A DNA stretch of 64,000 nt. Origin: Lepus europaeus (taxonomy: Eukaryota; Chordata; Mammalia; Lagomorpha; Leporidae). The DNA is taken from positions 33,389,885-33,453,884 of the forward strand of contig NC_084844.1 of assembly GCF_033115175.1 (NCBI RefSeq), read 5' to 3'. The position numbers were made by a program, and so were the translations under genes. The notes below the pieces were generated by a model. That model made no database searches. It was not told the origin of the DNA and was given only the letters and a program-made list of their open reading frames with translations. Of the stretch, positions 1 through 27,320 are shown in pieces. Position 1 is the first letter of the stretch, and each line of letters starts with the position of its first letter.

Positions 1-480
1 TGTGAACAGCTATTGGTACACTCATATTCACAAAAGTGCTATTTACAATAGTCAAAAGGTGGGAACAACTGAAGTGACCATCTATGGATGAACAGATAAA
101 CAAAATAGAATATAAATGCATGCAACAAAACATTATTCAGCTTAAAAAAGTAAGAAAATTTTGACACATGCTACAACATTGATAAACTCTACAGACATTA
201 TGTTAACTGGAATAAACCAATCACAAAAAAGCAAATATTGTATAATTCCAGATACATAAAGTCCCTAGAGTAGTTAAGCCTGTGAAAGATATAAAGAACA
301 GTGGTTGCCAGGCACTGGAGGAGATAGCAACGGTGAGTTAGTGTTTGATGGATGCAGATTAAAAACTTCTACTAGAGATGGATGGTGATGATTGTGCAAC
401 AATACAAATACACTAATGCCACTGAACTATACACTCAAAAATGGCTAAAGTGGTAAACTTTGTGTTACATAAACATTTAT
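1..480 (+). repeat. Old mammalian L1 3' end (L1M type)
   Basis: This reads as the familiar end of ancient L1s. It has the GTGGGAACAACTGAAGTGACC-like start, TTGCCAGGCACTGGAGGAG in the middle, and GCCACTGAACTATACACTC near the end. It is diverged and non-coding here. Confidence 0.8.
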
Positions 481-992
481 CTCTCTCTCTCTCAAAAGCA
501 AAACTTCACCTCCCCATCCTCTTCCTAGCAAGTACCTGAGAGTGTAACTGTTGCCTCTCTCATTGCAGTTAACAGGGCGCTTTACCCACAGATGGGAGCC
601 TCCTCATTCATTTGTTCACAACACCATCCTCTGGCTCCTGTTCACTTATGTTTCTTGTTTCCTGCTTCTCCTACTGGACAATTTTGACAAAAGAACATTT
701 TTCTTATAGGGCCTTCTAGAGATCCCTAAAAGCATCAGCTTTGGGCCATAATCTGCAATTATTGTATGTTCCCTTCCATTCACTTTCAAAAAGGGTCTTC
801 ATGTACCTAACATTTATTCAGCAGCTAACACCTTCCTGGCCCTATGCCAGGAGTGGTGCTGAAGATAAACATAGTACCCACCATCACCAAGCTGGCAGTC
901 TAGTGAAGCACTGTTCCATGGAAACAGAAATAGTACACTTTAAGTCTCCTAGTAGTTACCTTTAAGAGTTAAAAACAAAAACATCAAACTCA

Positions 993-1267
993 AGGTGGGC
1001 TTTTGCACAGTTAAGACAGTGCATCCATATCCAAGTGCCTGGGTTCAAGTCCTGACTCCAATTCCAATGCCAGTTTCCTTGTTAATTGTACTCTGGGAGG
1101 CAACAGGTGATGGCTTAATACTTGGAGCTACTTGGGAGACCGGGATTGAGTTCCTGGCTCTTGACTTTGGCTTGGCCCAGCCCTGGCTGTTGCAGGCATC
1201 TGGGAAGTGAATCAGTGGACGGGAGAACTGTCTCTCTCTGCCTTTCAAATATAATAAAAATTTTTAA
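993..1267 (+). repeat. C-SINE, older subfamily
   Basis: Lagomorph tRNA-derived SINE without an intact tRNA head. It shows GGGTTCAAGTCC (B box), the TTGGCTTGGCCCAGCC body and CTGCCTTTCAAATA with an A-rich tail. Confidence 0.85.
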
Positions 1268-1417
1268 AGATGAATTTTCAGTATTTCATTTAACCCAATA
1301 AATTAAATTATCATTTCAACACATAATTAATTTAAAATGTTGAAGATACCTTAAGCTTTTTCTCTCATGCTAAATCTTTAAAATCCGGCATATATTTCAC
1401 AGTTAAAGCATTTAATT

Positions 1418-1749
1418 GGGGCCAGGGTTGTGGAACACACAGCGGGTTAAGCTGCTACTTGTGACATCAGATGTCAGCATCCTATATCCAAGTACCAGTT
1501 CGAGTCCTGCTTGCTCCACTTCTGATCCAGCTCCTTGCTAATGCACCAGGGAAGGCAGCAGAGCATGGCCCAAGTACTTGGGTTCCTGCCACCATGAGAG
1601 ACCAGGACAGAGTTCTTGACTCTTGGCTTCAGCCTGACTGAGACCTGACTGTTGCAGGTCTTTAGGGCATGAACCAGTAACACAGAAGTGCTCTATGCTG
1701 TATGTTCCTCTCTTTTTTTGTTCTGCCTTTCAAATAAATAAAAATTTTG
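1418..1749 (+). repeat. C-SINE, older subfamily, near full length
   Basis: It starts GGGGCCAGGGTTGTGG, has the B box GAGTCCTGC, and ends CTGCCTTTCAAATAAATAAA. Confidence 0.88.
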
Positions 1750-2105
1750 AAAACTCAGATTCTAATTTGAACTAGCTACATGTCAAGTGCTCAGTAGTTA
1801 CATATGGCTAATGGCCACTGCACTGGATACATAGAACTAGAATGTCTCAAAGTAACTGCTAAAGGGCCGGTGCCGGCATCCTATGTGGGCGCCAGTTTAA
1901 GTCCTGACTGCTCCACTTCTGATCCAGCTCTCTGCTATGGCCTAAGAAAGCAGTAGAAGATGGCCCAAGTGCTGGGGCCTCTGCACCCCCGTAGGAGACC
2001 TGGAAGAAGCTCCTGGCTCCTAGTTTTGGATTGACCCAGCTCTGGCAATTGCAGCCATTTGGGGAGTGAACCAGCCGATGCAAGACTTCTCTTTTCTGCC
2101 TCTCT

Positions 2106-2478
2106 GTTTTTTATTTTAATTAAAAAAAAATTTTTTTTTGACAGGCAGAGTTATTCGATAGTGAGACAGACAGACAGACAGAGAAAAAGGTCTTCCTTTT
2201 TCCGTTGGTTCACCCCCCAAGTAGCTGCTATGGCCGGTGTGTTGCAGCTGGTGCGCTGCACTGATCCGAAGCCAGGAGCCAGGTGTTTCCTCCTTGTCTC
2301 CCATGCGGGTGCAGGGCCCAAGGACTTCGGCCATCCTCCACTGCCTTCCCGGGCCACAGCAGAGAGCTGGACTGGAAGAGGAGCAGCCGTGACAGAATCC
2401 GGCGCCCCGACCGGGACTAGAACCCAGGGTACCGGCACCGCAGGCAGAGGATTAGCCTAGTGAGCCGCAGCGCCAGCC
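2106..2478 (-). mobile_element. Younger C-SINE inserted in an older C-SINE
   Basis: It is flanked by a perfect 15-bp target-site duplication CTTTTCTGCCTCTCT at 2091-2105 and 2479-2493. It carries the young-type sequence ACCCAGGGTACCGGC / TAGTGAGCCGCAGCGCC at the head end. Confidence 0.92.
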
Positions 2479-2524
2479 CTTTTCTGCCTCTCTATAACTC
2501 TGCCTTTCAAATAAATAAATCTTT

Positions 2525-2845
2525 TTGTTTTTTGACCAGCAGAGTGGACAGCGAGAGAGAGAGATGGAGAGAAAGGTCTTCCTTTTCCGTTGATTCACCC
2601 TCCAATGGTCGCTGCGGCCGGCACACCGCGCTGATCCGAAGGCAGGTGCCAGGTGCTTCTCCTGGTCTCCCATGTGGGTGCAGGGCCCAAGGACTTGGGC
2701 CATCCTCCACTGTACTCCCGGGCCACAGCAGAGATGGACTGGAAGAGGAGCAACCGGGACAGAATCCGGCACCCTGACCGGGACTAGAACCCGGTGTGCC
2801 GGCGCTGCAGGCGGAGGATTAGCCTAGTGAGCCGCGGCGCCGGCC
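2525..2845 (-). mobile_element. Second younger C-SINE in the same host
   Basis: It is flanked by a perfect 18-bp duplication TCAAATAAATAAATCTTT at 2507-2524 and 2846-2863. The duplicated target is the AT-rich tail of the host SINE, matching the L1 endonuclease preference. Confidence 0.93.
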
Positions 2846-2982
2846 TCAAATAAATAAATCTTTAAAAAAAATAATAAAAGGGTAACTGCTGAGCCAACCA
2901 GGATTAAGGTTCTGAAAGCCTGCTCCACATCTACGTCCTTGGGTGGGGTGAAGAAGCAAATGATGGCGTCTGAGGGGGCTTA

Positions 2983-3726
<744 letters not shown>

Positions 3727-3877
3727 TTCCTGTGTGGGAGGGCGCCGGCCCCGCTCCTCCCCCCCTGAGAAGATGGTTTCTCCCGCGGGGCTGGGGAGGC
3801 GGGGCTGCGTGCAGTCACCTGGGCCGGCGCGAGGGCGAGACGCACGCGGCCGTTGGGCCGATCGGCGCGTCCCCGTT

Positions 3878-3913
3878 GGGGGCGGGGTGGCGCGGCTGGC
3901 GCCTGCGCGCGCC
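3878..3913. promoter_or_regulatory. SP1 GC box and NRF1-like site
   Basis: GGGGGCGGGG at 3878-3887 is a full GC box. GGCGCCTGCGCGCGCC at 3898-3913 is close to the NRF1 palindrome. Both lie in the CpG island about 270-300 bases upstream of the SUPT4H1 start codon. Confidence 0.45.
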
Positions 3914-4615
3914 AAACCGGGCCCGAGCTTGAATGCCGCGATGCGGGCCGTTTGAACTGGGCCGCTGGCACTCAGCGTCCCGCGGGGGTAACCGAGTTCG
4001 TTTTTGCCCTGCGCTTTAAGAAGCGCTAGGGCAGCGAGCCCGCTGTCTCCCTCTGGGTTGTCTCTGCAGAGACTGAGAACAGTCCAGGACGCCCCCGGCC
4101 CACACTGCCACAGCGCCCCAGGGGTTCCTGTCGCGTCCCCACGAACGCTGGCCTGCGGGCCCACGCGCGAAAAACGCACGCTTATTCTTAGGGTACGCTT
4201 GGTCGTTCCAGCTGGTCGTTTATGCGTCGTGCAGCTCTGAGCTTAGACACAGTTCCTGTACGTAAGGAACATGTGGAGGGAGACCTGGCGCCGTCCTCTT
4301 CCTTCTCATTCCACTAAATCCTATAGGAAGACAAATGCTTTGCGCGCAGGTTCGACACTGGGCTCCAGACGGCCACCACCCCTACCAAAGCTTTCTCGGA
4401 GCAGAAGAGATGGAGCGGGAGGAAGAGAGCCGAGGGTGGTCCTGGCCCTGGGGAACCGCTGTCGGGCTGTGTGTATCGGGACTGGACCTGGGGCAGATAA
4501 ATGGCTTCAGGTGCTGCTGTTCTGGCCTAGCTTGGCCTCCTAATGACAAGGCAGGCCCAGTTGTGGTTGCTGCTCCCACGCTGTGCTCAGATGGACTCTA
4601 AGACTGGAGTTTAGA

Positions 4616-4621
4616 TTTATT
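4616..4621 (-). terminator. Polyadenylation signal AATAAA, probable 3' end of RNF43
   Basis: This is the only AATAAA on the minus strand that I find between the RNF43 stop codon (6382) and the SUPT4H1 promoter. Cleavage would fall near 4590-4605, giving a 3' UTR of about 1.8 kb. That fits a last exon holding only 44 coding bases and a long UTR. Confidence 0.65.
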
Positions 4622-4624
4622 TTC

Positions 4625-4840
4625 TCTCAATAATAGTAACTTTCCACTTGGGGACATGTTTTCACTCTGCTCTTTCATGTCAGCCCAGCAACAACTCTGT
4701 GTAGTAGGCCCGTGAAAGTGAGGCATAGCGTATTTGCTAAAGGTCACAAAGTCACTGAAATACAAATTAACTGAGCCAGGATGACAATCCAGGCATGCTT
4801 TCTCCCTTCTCTCACCTTTAAGCTATGCTTTTAGGGGCTT
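4625..4840 (-). repeat. MIR-like SINE relic
   Basis: Diverged MIR core in minus orientation: a GTGAGGCATAG segment followed by the AAAGGTCACAAAGTCA region that corresponds to the conserved MIR core. It lies inside the inferred RNF43 3' UTR. Confidence 0.55.
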
Positions 4841-6381
4841 TACAAACCAGTTCTTGTTGCCATGTCCCCCACTCTACCCTAAACTCTCCTAAACGAGGGT
4901 AGCCTCTGATGGAATTTTTCACGGTGTAGACAGAAATGAAGCAGTTACCCTGAGTGACAGAAATGACAAAACAAAACCACAAGACCAGATTGCATTTATG
5001 GATAAATATATTAGCAAATAAATACATTTCTCAACATAGTTGCCTGATTCAAGCATCTTTCTGTCTGGTTCAGATATAAATACCCATGTGGGTGCTTAGC
5101 TGCTAGTCTTCCCACTCACTGTGAGGGAAGAAAGGGGTCCTGTGCCCACTTTGCCCCCCACATTCACATTCCAAATGGGATAATGCCTGAGGGGCCCGCA
5201 CCAGGATGCCCTGGGGCTGAATGTCGCCCTAAGGAGGCCCCTTGGCCCTTGCCCACTCGGCACGGGCTGCCCAGGCCAGACTTGCTTGCTCCATGCCCAC
5301 TCGTGTGCACCCTTTCTGTGGGTCCCTGGCTCGTGTATGGCTTCTACTGGGGAGGCAGGCCTCTGGGCCCTCCAAACCCAAGAGTTACACTTTGTTTTTC
5401 CTTTGTTCTCCCCTAATCCTCATCCCTGCTCCAAGACAAAACTTGTCCCAGAGAATTCTTTGCTGTGCCTGCTCAGCTGTAATCCTCCTGCCTCTACCTT
5501 CAGTCCATTCTCCCTCTTCTCGGATGAAGTCCAGGAGAAATTCCCTCCTGTCCATCTGCTGAGAAACGTGCAGACAGGAGCTCTTTCACGAGGAGTTACT
5601 CCCTCCCCATGACGCCTCCCCCAGCCCCCAGAGGAACTGGGGCTGCTGGACTGACAAAGGTGTCTGGAGACGGCAGGTTCCATTGCAGGTTCTTCAAGGT
5701 GCTTGGCCCACTTCAGGGACAGAACTCTCTACACCCTGGCTTCCCAGAGCCTCCTCTCTGACTTCACATTGTGCGTCTGACAACCGAAGGACAAGACGCC
5801 TGGAAGAAGGCAGTGCCTGGAGAAGCTGCAGAGCCCCTCTCTACTCCAGGTCCTTTTGCAAAGGAGAATGATGGAGCTGATTTAGCAGCTTCACTGGGCA
5901 GCCACCAAAGCTGCTGTGCTGAGCTCACCCAAGGAAGGAGATGGGACAGGGTCAGGCATTCAGCTGAACCCGCCTGCTGCTGTGAACATGAGGCTTGGGG
6001 CAAGGGAGAGTTGGGAGGGCTGGGGAATGGAGCAGCACCTTTGTAACGGAACACCTGGCTACCCATAACTAGCTTCTGGCCCTCTGAAAAGGGGCCTTCA
6101 AGGCGTCCAGCCCCCACGTGCACACAGGCAGCAGCTGGTTGCCTGGCTGGACACAGACTTGCTGCACTGGAGATGTGTTCTGCAAACAAGCTGTGGAGCT
6201 GGGAGCAGGAAACAGCGCCTCCTGCCATCCACCATCGCCACTCTTCTTCCAGTGGCTCCAGGAACTACGGCCAAGAGGGGTGTTTGCTGAGGTCCTTTCT
6301 TCTCTCAGGAACAGGATCCAGCCAGGTAGGGCCCCCGAGTCATCCAGAGCACACTCTTGGGTGGAGCTAGGCTTGCACGTC

Positions 6382-21535
<15,154 letters not shown>

Positions 21536-22060
21536 CTGCAGGGAGAGACAGACAAACTTGGGTTAGGGAGGCTCTAGGGAGCAGGAGTAGGAACCACACA
21601 ATTCCACATGGTTGCAGGCAGGCACCAGGCAGGTTTCTGGGTACTATGAGGGGAACCTTATTACGGGATGGCTGATGGGAAGCTACCACCAGTTGTCCTT
21701 GCAGGGGGACTGGGGCCAAGGATACAAGAAGGTGTCTCAGAGGGGTCCTGAATGAAGAGCCTGCTGCAAAGCAGCTCCAACAACACAGGGTGCCTCTCCA
21801 GGCGCAGCCTTCTACCTACTCCAAAACCTGCAGGCCAAGAGAACGTCCACGTGTTCCTCTACCAGTCCCTTCAGAAGCCCGCTTCAGTCCTCGGTCCCCA
21901 CGGGCAACGCTGGGTGCTGCAGGGACATCCTGCTTCCTCAGCATACTCCAGCAGCTGCTGCCCTGTGCATTCCCATCTCTCGCAGGGCTTGGGTCTTTTC
22001 ACTCTGCACTGCCTCTCTTCCTTCACTATGCTCCCTTGCATCTGCCCCATGCCGTGCCAC
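21536..22060. other. Intron 2 sequence without recognised elements
   Basis: Moderately GC-rich sequence adjoining exon 3. No exon of another gene was found. Confidence 0.6.
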
Positions 22061-22287
22061 AGGGGAGTGCCAGTTCGGATCCTGGCTCCCTGCTTCCCAA
22101 TGTGCTTCCTGCTAATATGCCTGAGAGGCAGCAGGTGACGATGGCCCAAGAGCTTGGGTTTCTGTCATCCATCTAGGAGACCAGGATGGAATTCTGGGTT
22201 CTGGGCTTCAGCCTGGCTCAGCCCTGGCTATTCTGGGCAGATAGAAGCACTCTCTCTCTCTCTCTCTGCCTTTCAAATAAATAAAAC
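22061..22287 (+). repeat. C-SINE, head-truncated older copy
   Basis: It begins near GAGTGCCAGTTCGGATCCTG and ends in a CT run plus CTGCCTTTCAAATAAATAAA. Confidence 0.85.
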
Positions 22288-23523
22288 TTATTTTGAAAGA
22301 ATCAAGCACTATGAGAACAAAGTATGATTTATTTGGTCTTGGATCATCCCATGGGCCAGGGATCCCAAATGGTTGAAACCCAGTATATCCTGGCAAGGGG
22401 GTTCCTGGTAGGAAGCTGCCCACCCTCCCCTCTCCACGGCTACTGCAGTCTAAAGGATTCCAGAAAGAACCAACCGAGGAACCAGAGAGGACCTGGAACT
22501 CACGAAGATGTTTAAGAAGATGATAATGTTGATGACAGATTTAAAAGCACAGCCACTTTCCAAAGACACCCTCGGGCTATTCTCTGTGCATCACTGAGCC
22601 CCTGGAACCCAGCAGGTTCTCTGTCAATACGTCCCATCTTGCTTTAAATTGTATCCTTGTGGATAAGAATCTCTGGGTCAGAGGTTTCCACTCCCTGTCT
22701 CTGAAGGTAAGGATTACTACTCTGGTGGTTTTCAGGATGGGAGAAACGTGATACCCCTCAGGCGCTAGAAAAAAAGACTGGGTCATGAGGCTGGAGCTGT
22801 TTGCATTTCAGTGAAGCTGTAGCTCCTGCCTCAACAAACTCCACTGCTCTGTCGTCTGTCCACCTACCCCACAGGCATCCGTTCGATTCTTAATTCTGCC
22901 AACACCGCAGGCCCCCTTGGGGCCAGGCAGTGTACAACACTGTACATGTCCTGAGCCGTCAGTGCCGAGGCAGACAGGCAGCTGGGAAGACAAGCATGCG
23001 ATCGCAGGGTACTGTGATGCTGTGACGCAGCTTGGGCAAGGGTCTGTGAGAGGACAAATTGGGGGGTGGGCACTAATAATCCCAGAGGGGAAGGCAGAGA
23101 GCTTTTCACAAGAAGTGACTTGACCACTTCCTCAGAGGTGTTCACTCAGGGCACCAACAAAAGGGGTCAGGGTGGGTAGGCAGGGGCCCAGCTGAGGAAG
23201 CCACCTGTGTCGAGGCATGGAGGCAGGAGGTTAAGTCAGACTGTGAGCGTGAAAGGGGAAGGCCAGCAAGGGTGAGGCCTGGGAGCTGGGCCCACCAGAT
23301 TTGCATTTGAAACGGATTCCCCCGTGACTGGTCAGCTCCTCCAACAGAACAAAGATGTGAGACTGGCCTTCTAGAGATACAAGTTTCAGACAGAAATCCA
23401 CGCTTTGCTTTTTGACCTGCCCACGAGTACCCCAAGGTCAAGCTTTCCCCATGATGACTCCAGGATACCTCTCACTGACCAGAGGTCCCTGGGAGAGGGG
23501 GAAAGTCACCTGGGAGCAGAGCA
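22288..23523. other. Intron 2 sequence without recognised elements
   Basis: About 1.2 kb. No repeat family, exon or RNA gene was recognised on either strand. Confidence 0.55.
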
Positions 23524-23923
23524 GTGTTATGGATTGAATAGGATCTGGCTCCCCAAATTCATACGGATGTTTAATCCCAAAGTCGTGTGGTAATGGTTAA
23601 CGGATTAGTGATTGATGGTCTAAGAGCAGAGGCTTCATCCAATTACAGTGTCTGAAGGTAGGGCCTTTGGGAAGTGACTGAAGAGGTTGCTGGAACGGAA
23701 CCCTCTACAGAGAGGAAGACTGCTTCCCGTCTCTCCCTGCTTCCTGCTGTCCAGGGGTTGTCCCTCACCATCCTCCTGCCTCCCCAGATGCCTAAACCAA
23801 CAGGGCCGGCCAGTGTTGGACTGTGACCCTCCACTCTGTAGGCTGAAATAAACCTTTACTCCTAGGTTGTTCCACTCGGATGTGGATGTTTTAGTTAAAG
23901 GAAGGAAAGGCTGACATGACACA
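23524..23923 (+). mobile_element. Solo LTR, MaLR (ERVL-MaLR) type
   Basis: 400 bases starting TGTTATGGATTGAATAGG and ending GACATGACACA. Near the end is GGCTGAAATAAACCTTTACTC, the LTR polyadenylation region. There is no internal retroviral sequence on either side. Confidence 0.7.
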
Positions 23924-24289
23924 GCAGTCTGTACAGAGGGACCTGAGAACAGATGACCACCACCCTGCCCTCAGGCCCTCCCGGGAACCAGCACTCACAG
24001 AGCGATGCTATCCTGTAGAATTCCTCTGGCAAGGCGGAAGGGGAAAACCTGGTCTCAGAGTCACCACTCCGGCCTGAACGAACAACTGCTGGAAGGAGGG
24101 ATGGCAGGAAATTAACCCACTAAGGAGCCCCCTGCAAGCTAGAGCCTTGGATGTTATCTCTGTTATCTCACTACAAGGAAGGTGCTACCATCGCCACCTA
24201 CACTCAGAAAAGTGAAGACCACACAAGATTAGAGCTGTCGTGGACTTCACATGAGCACAGTCAACCCTCCGTTGTCTACCTAATAGTAC

Positions 24290-24742
24290 CAAGGATGAAG
24301 ATAACACTAGCTTATCTCTATGGAGTAAATACCATGGGCCAGGGACTGTTCCAGACACTTCGGTGTATTAACTCTTTTTTTGTTTGTTTTTTAAAGATTT
24401 ATTTTTATTTGAAAGGCAGAGTTACAGAGAGAGGGAGAGACAGAGAGAGAAATTGTCCACCTGCTAGTTCCAGGGCTAGGTCAGACTGAAGCCAGGAACC
24501 AGGAGCTTCTTCTGGGTCTCCCATGTGGGTGCAGGGGCCCAAGGTCTTGGGCCATCTTCCCCTGCTTTCCCAGGCCATTAGCAGGGAGCTGGATTGGAAG
24601 TAGAGCAGCCAGGACTCGAATTGGTATCCATATGGGATACCGGTATCAAAGGTGGCAGCTTAACTGGCTACGCCACAGTGCCAGCCCACATATTAGCTGT
24701 TTTTATCCTCATAACACCACTATGGGTAGAAACTACTCTTTT
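24290..24742 (-). repeat. MIR relic split by a C-SINE
   Basis: ATGGGCCAGGGACTGTTCCAG and ATTAGCTGTTTTTATCCTC look like two parts of one MIR. The C-SINE 24391-24687 separates them. Confidence 0.55.
24391..24687 (-). repeat. C-SINE, older subfamily
   Basis: Minus orientation: AAAGATTTATTTTTATTTG tail end on the left, CGCCACAGTGCCAGCCC head on the right. Confidence 0.88.
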
Positions 24743-25081
24743 TTTTTTTTTTGACAGGCAGAGTGGACAGTGAGAGAGAGAGAGATAGAGAGAAAGGTTT
24801 TCCTTTGCCATTGGTTCACCCTCCAATGGCCGCCGCAGCCGGCGCGCTGCGGCCGGCGCACCGCACTGGTCCGATGGCAGGAGCCAGGTGCTTCTCCTGG
24901 TCTCCCATGGGGTGCAGGGCCCAAGCACTTGGGCCATCCTCCACTGCACTCCCTGGCCACAGCAGAGAGCTGGCCTGGAAGAGGGGCAACCGGGACAGGA
25001 TCGGTGCCCCGACCGGGACTAGAACCCGGTGTGCCGGCGCCGCAAGGCGGAGGATTAGCCTATTGAGCCGCGGCGCCAGCC
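24743..25081 (-). mobile_element. Young C-SINE with target-site duplication
   Basis: It is flanked by the 14-bp duplication GAAACTACTCTTTT at 24729-24742 and 25082-25095. It has the young-type head TTGAGCCGCGGCGCCAGCC and the B box GGTTCTAGTCC in reverse complement. Confidence 0.94.
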
Positions 25082-25095
25082 GAAACTACTCTTTT

Positions 25096-25200
25096 AAAGG
25101 ATCTATTTATTTGAAAGGTAGAGGTGTGTGTGTGAGAGAGAGAGAGAGAAAGAGAGATGGTGAGAGGCACAGAAAGAGAGATATCTTCCATCCCCTGGTC
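25096..25200 (-). repeat. C-SINE tail fragment with GT/GA run
   Basis: AAGGATCTATTTATTTGAAAG followed by GT and GA repeats, then TCTTCCATCCCCTGGTCA. This is only the 3' part of an older copy. Confidence 0.75.
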
Positions 25201-25359
25201 AGAAGAAATAGAAATAGTAACCTAAAGTAATTTTTAAAAATTAAAAAAAAAAAGAATTTAAGAACAATTTACATTAGACTTTGAAATATGATGCCATTCT
25301 TCAACTCATGCCTTACTAATTGTATGCTCCTAAAGTAAAAGGGTCCAAATACAAGTTCC

Positions 25360-25707
25360 TGGCCGGTGCTGTGGCTTAACAGGCTAATCCTCTGCCTTGC
25401 GGCACCGGATTCTATCCCGGTTGCCCCTCTTCCAGGCCAGCTCTCTGCTGTGGCCCGGGAGTGCAGTGGAGGATGGCCCAAGTGCTTGGGCCCTGCACCC
25501 CATGGGAGACCAGGAGAAGCACCTGGCTCCTGGTTTCGGATCAGTGAGATGCGCCGGCCGTGGCGGCCATTGGAGGGTGAACCAACGGCAAAAAGGAAGA
25601 CCTTTCTCTCTGTCTGTCTGTCTCTCTCACTATCCACTCTGCCTGTCAAAAAACAAAAAACAAAAAACAAAAAAAACAAAAAACAACAACAACAGCAAAA
25701 AAAAAAC
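25360..25707 (+). mobile_element. Young C-SINE lacking the B box
   Basis: It is flanked by the 15-bp duplication CCAAATACAAGTTCC (5' copy at 25345-25359 with one mismatch, 3' copy at 25708-25722). Compared with the sibling copies here, about 33 bases are missing between CTTGCGGCACCGG and ATTCTATCCC, including the GGTTCTAGTCC B box. Confidence 0.93.
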
Positions 25708-25872
25708 CCAAATACAAGTTCCCGAAATGCTCATGGGTACCCCCAGGCCTCTGTCCCCATCCCTCCACTCTTTACTCTTCATGCTCTCTCTGGGTGACCC
25801 CAGCTGATCCCATGGCCTTGGTTTCCACATAGAAGTTGTGGATTACACATGCACAGCCCAGTCTTGTGCCCC

Positions 25873-25985
25873 AAATCCACATGACAGATTTTCAAAAGGT
25901 TCACGGAAATGCATATTATGTAAAAATAATGCATGGACTTCATATATATTTTGCATCAAAATAAATTCAATTCCATGTTCTACCA
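25873..25985 (+). repeat. Palindromic MITE-like element
   Basis: TTTTCAAAAGGTTCACGGAAATG on the left and TTCAATTCCATGTTC on the right form diverged inverted ends around a TGCATCAAAATAAATT core. I do not know its family name; it looks like a short non-autonomous DNA transposon. Confidence 0.5.
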
Positions 25986-25989
25986 ACCT

Positions 25990-26640
25990 TTGACGCCCTC
26001 TCCAATGTGCAACAGCCCCGCTCCCTGGACATTTTTACCTTGAGATCCTTAAACGTAACCCCTCAAACTTATCATGTTCAACATGAGCTCACCATTCTGT
26101 CCCCCAAACCTGCTCCTCCAGTGTTCCCTGTCTTGGGGACTGGAACCACTTACTATCCACTATTATCCAACCAATCTCCAAATTCTGACAATCCTACCTC
26201 CTAGATACTTCTATTCTTTGTCCTGTTTCCTCCATTCTCGCCGTGGCTACTCTACTACAGGCCACCCTCGTCGCTATCCTGATTGAAACGCCCTCTTAAC
26301 TGGATCTCACTACCACATACTGCAGCCAAAGTGCTCCAAAACACTCGGTGGAGCATGCTGCTCTTCTGCGTGGGCCTCTGACCAGGGTCCCCAGAGCTCT
26401 TGCAGTGCAGCGTGTACGCGTACACGCAGCTCCAGAGGCCCTGCCATTGCCTTCCCATTCCTCCTCGCCCCTCACGTCTCATGCTCCAGAAATTACTTCT
26501 TTCATTTCCCTAAACACTCTTGGTTCTTGCTGCTGGCCAAAGCCTACTGAAGTGTCTGTCTCCGTGCCTCTCCCCTCCAGGCTACCACCGAGTCTGTCCT
26601 GCCCCTTCGGTGGGGGGTGCAAGCTAGATACTCAGTGTTT
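25990..26640 (+). repeat. L2-like relic
   Basis: C-rich sequence with TGCAGCCAAAGTGCTCCAAA and CTTCATTTCCCTAAAC. It resembles the L2 3' half but is well diverged. Confidence 0.5.
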
Positions 26641-27320
26641 GTTGATGAAAAATAGAAGGTCTGCAATCAGATAACTGCTAGTCAACCAAAAAGACAGCAG
26701 CCCGCACACCCAAATCCTGCTAACGGTCACTCTGGGAGAGCGTACGGAGAGGGCCTTAGCATCCAATACTCAATTACAGGATAACACAGGGAGACACTGA
26801 GTTTGTCTTTCACTGCAGTGGAAGAATGAGAGCTGTTTAACATATTCTGTTCTGTGCTGTTTCCCTCCTTCATTTCCAAGAAGGCCACCTCACCTGCTCT
26901 TTCCCTGTCTCAGGGCATCTGCCAAAAGCAAATAGTGCTTACAGACTGCCCCTTCCTGGCTTTGGTGAGATGCTGGGCCACTGAGGAAGCGCGAACGTCC
27001 TGAAGGCTCGGACGAGTGTGTCGTGGGAACCACGAGCTGAGCAGGGGGCGTATGCAGGTGGCGCTCCTGGGGACGAGAATAAGTGGGTGTTGGGTTCTGG
27101 GAGGCCAGGAGCTGGCAGAGATGAGGGTCCCAGGGACTTCGGAAGACACTTGTGTTTGGACAAGGGACATCTTTGTAGTGCCCAGGAAAAATATCAGAGG
27201 GCTCCCTTGGATACTTAGGACTTTCATGCTGCTCTGTGAGGGGACGCTCCCTTGAAAATAAATACCTACCCACCTAGTGGGACAGGGCCTTGAAGTCAGA
27301 TTGATAGAAAGAAAACCAAG
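26641..27320. other. Intron 2 sequence without recognised elements
   Basis: About 680 bases, nothing recognised. Confidence 0.55.

Larger units (their letters stand above)
1863..2867 (+). repeat. C-SINE split by two younger C-SINEs
   Basis: The host element is plus-strand 1863-2105, 2494-2524 and an A-rich end to about 2867. It is interrupted by two minus-strand insertions listed next. The host head is shortened (GGGCCGGTGCCGGCATCC), with the A-box part missing. Confidence 0.85.
4598..6381 (-). other. RNF43: RNF43 3' UTR (inferred)
   Basis: This is the region from the base after the RNF43 stop to the AATAAA signal at 4616-4621. It is non-coding in all frames that make sense. An old MIR-like SINE lies near the distal end (about 4625-4840). 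The exact cleavage position is inferred, not seen. Confidence 0.6.

Noticed and set aside
2059..2460. Open frame of 133 codons on plus
   Set aside because: It is read-through of a C-SINE insertion. The same peptide fragments recur in every young C-SINE of the window, so it is not a gene.
23524..23923. Possible provirus
   Set aside because: Only one LTR-like unit is present, with no gag, pol or env sequence and no second LTR nearby, so it is a solo LTR.
24751..25230. Open frame of 159 codons on plus, one of the longest in the intron
   Set aside because: It runs antisense through a young C-SINE and its flank, with no start context or exon structure.
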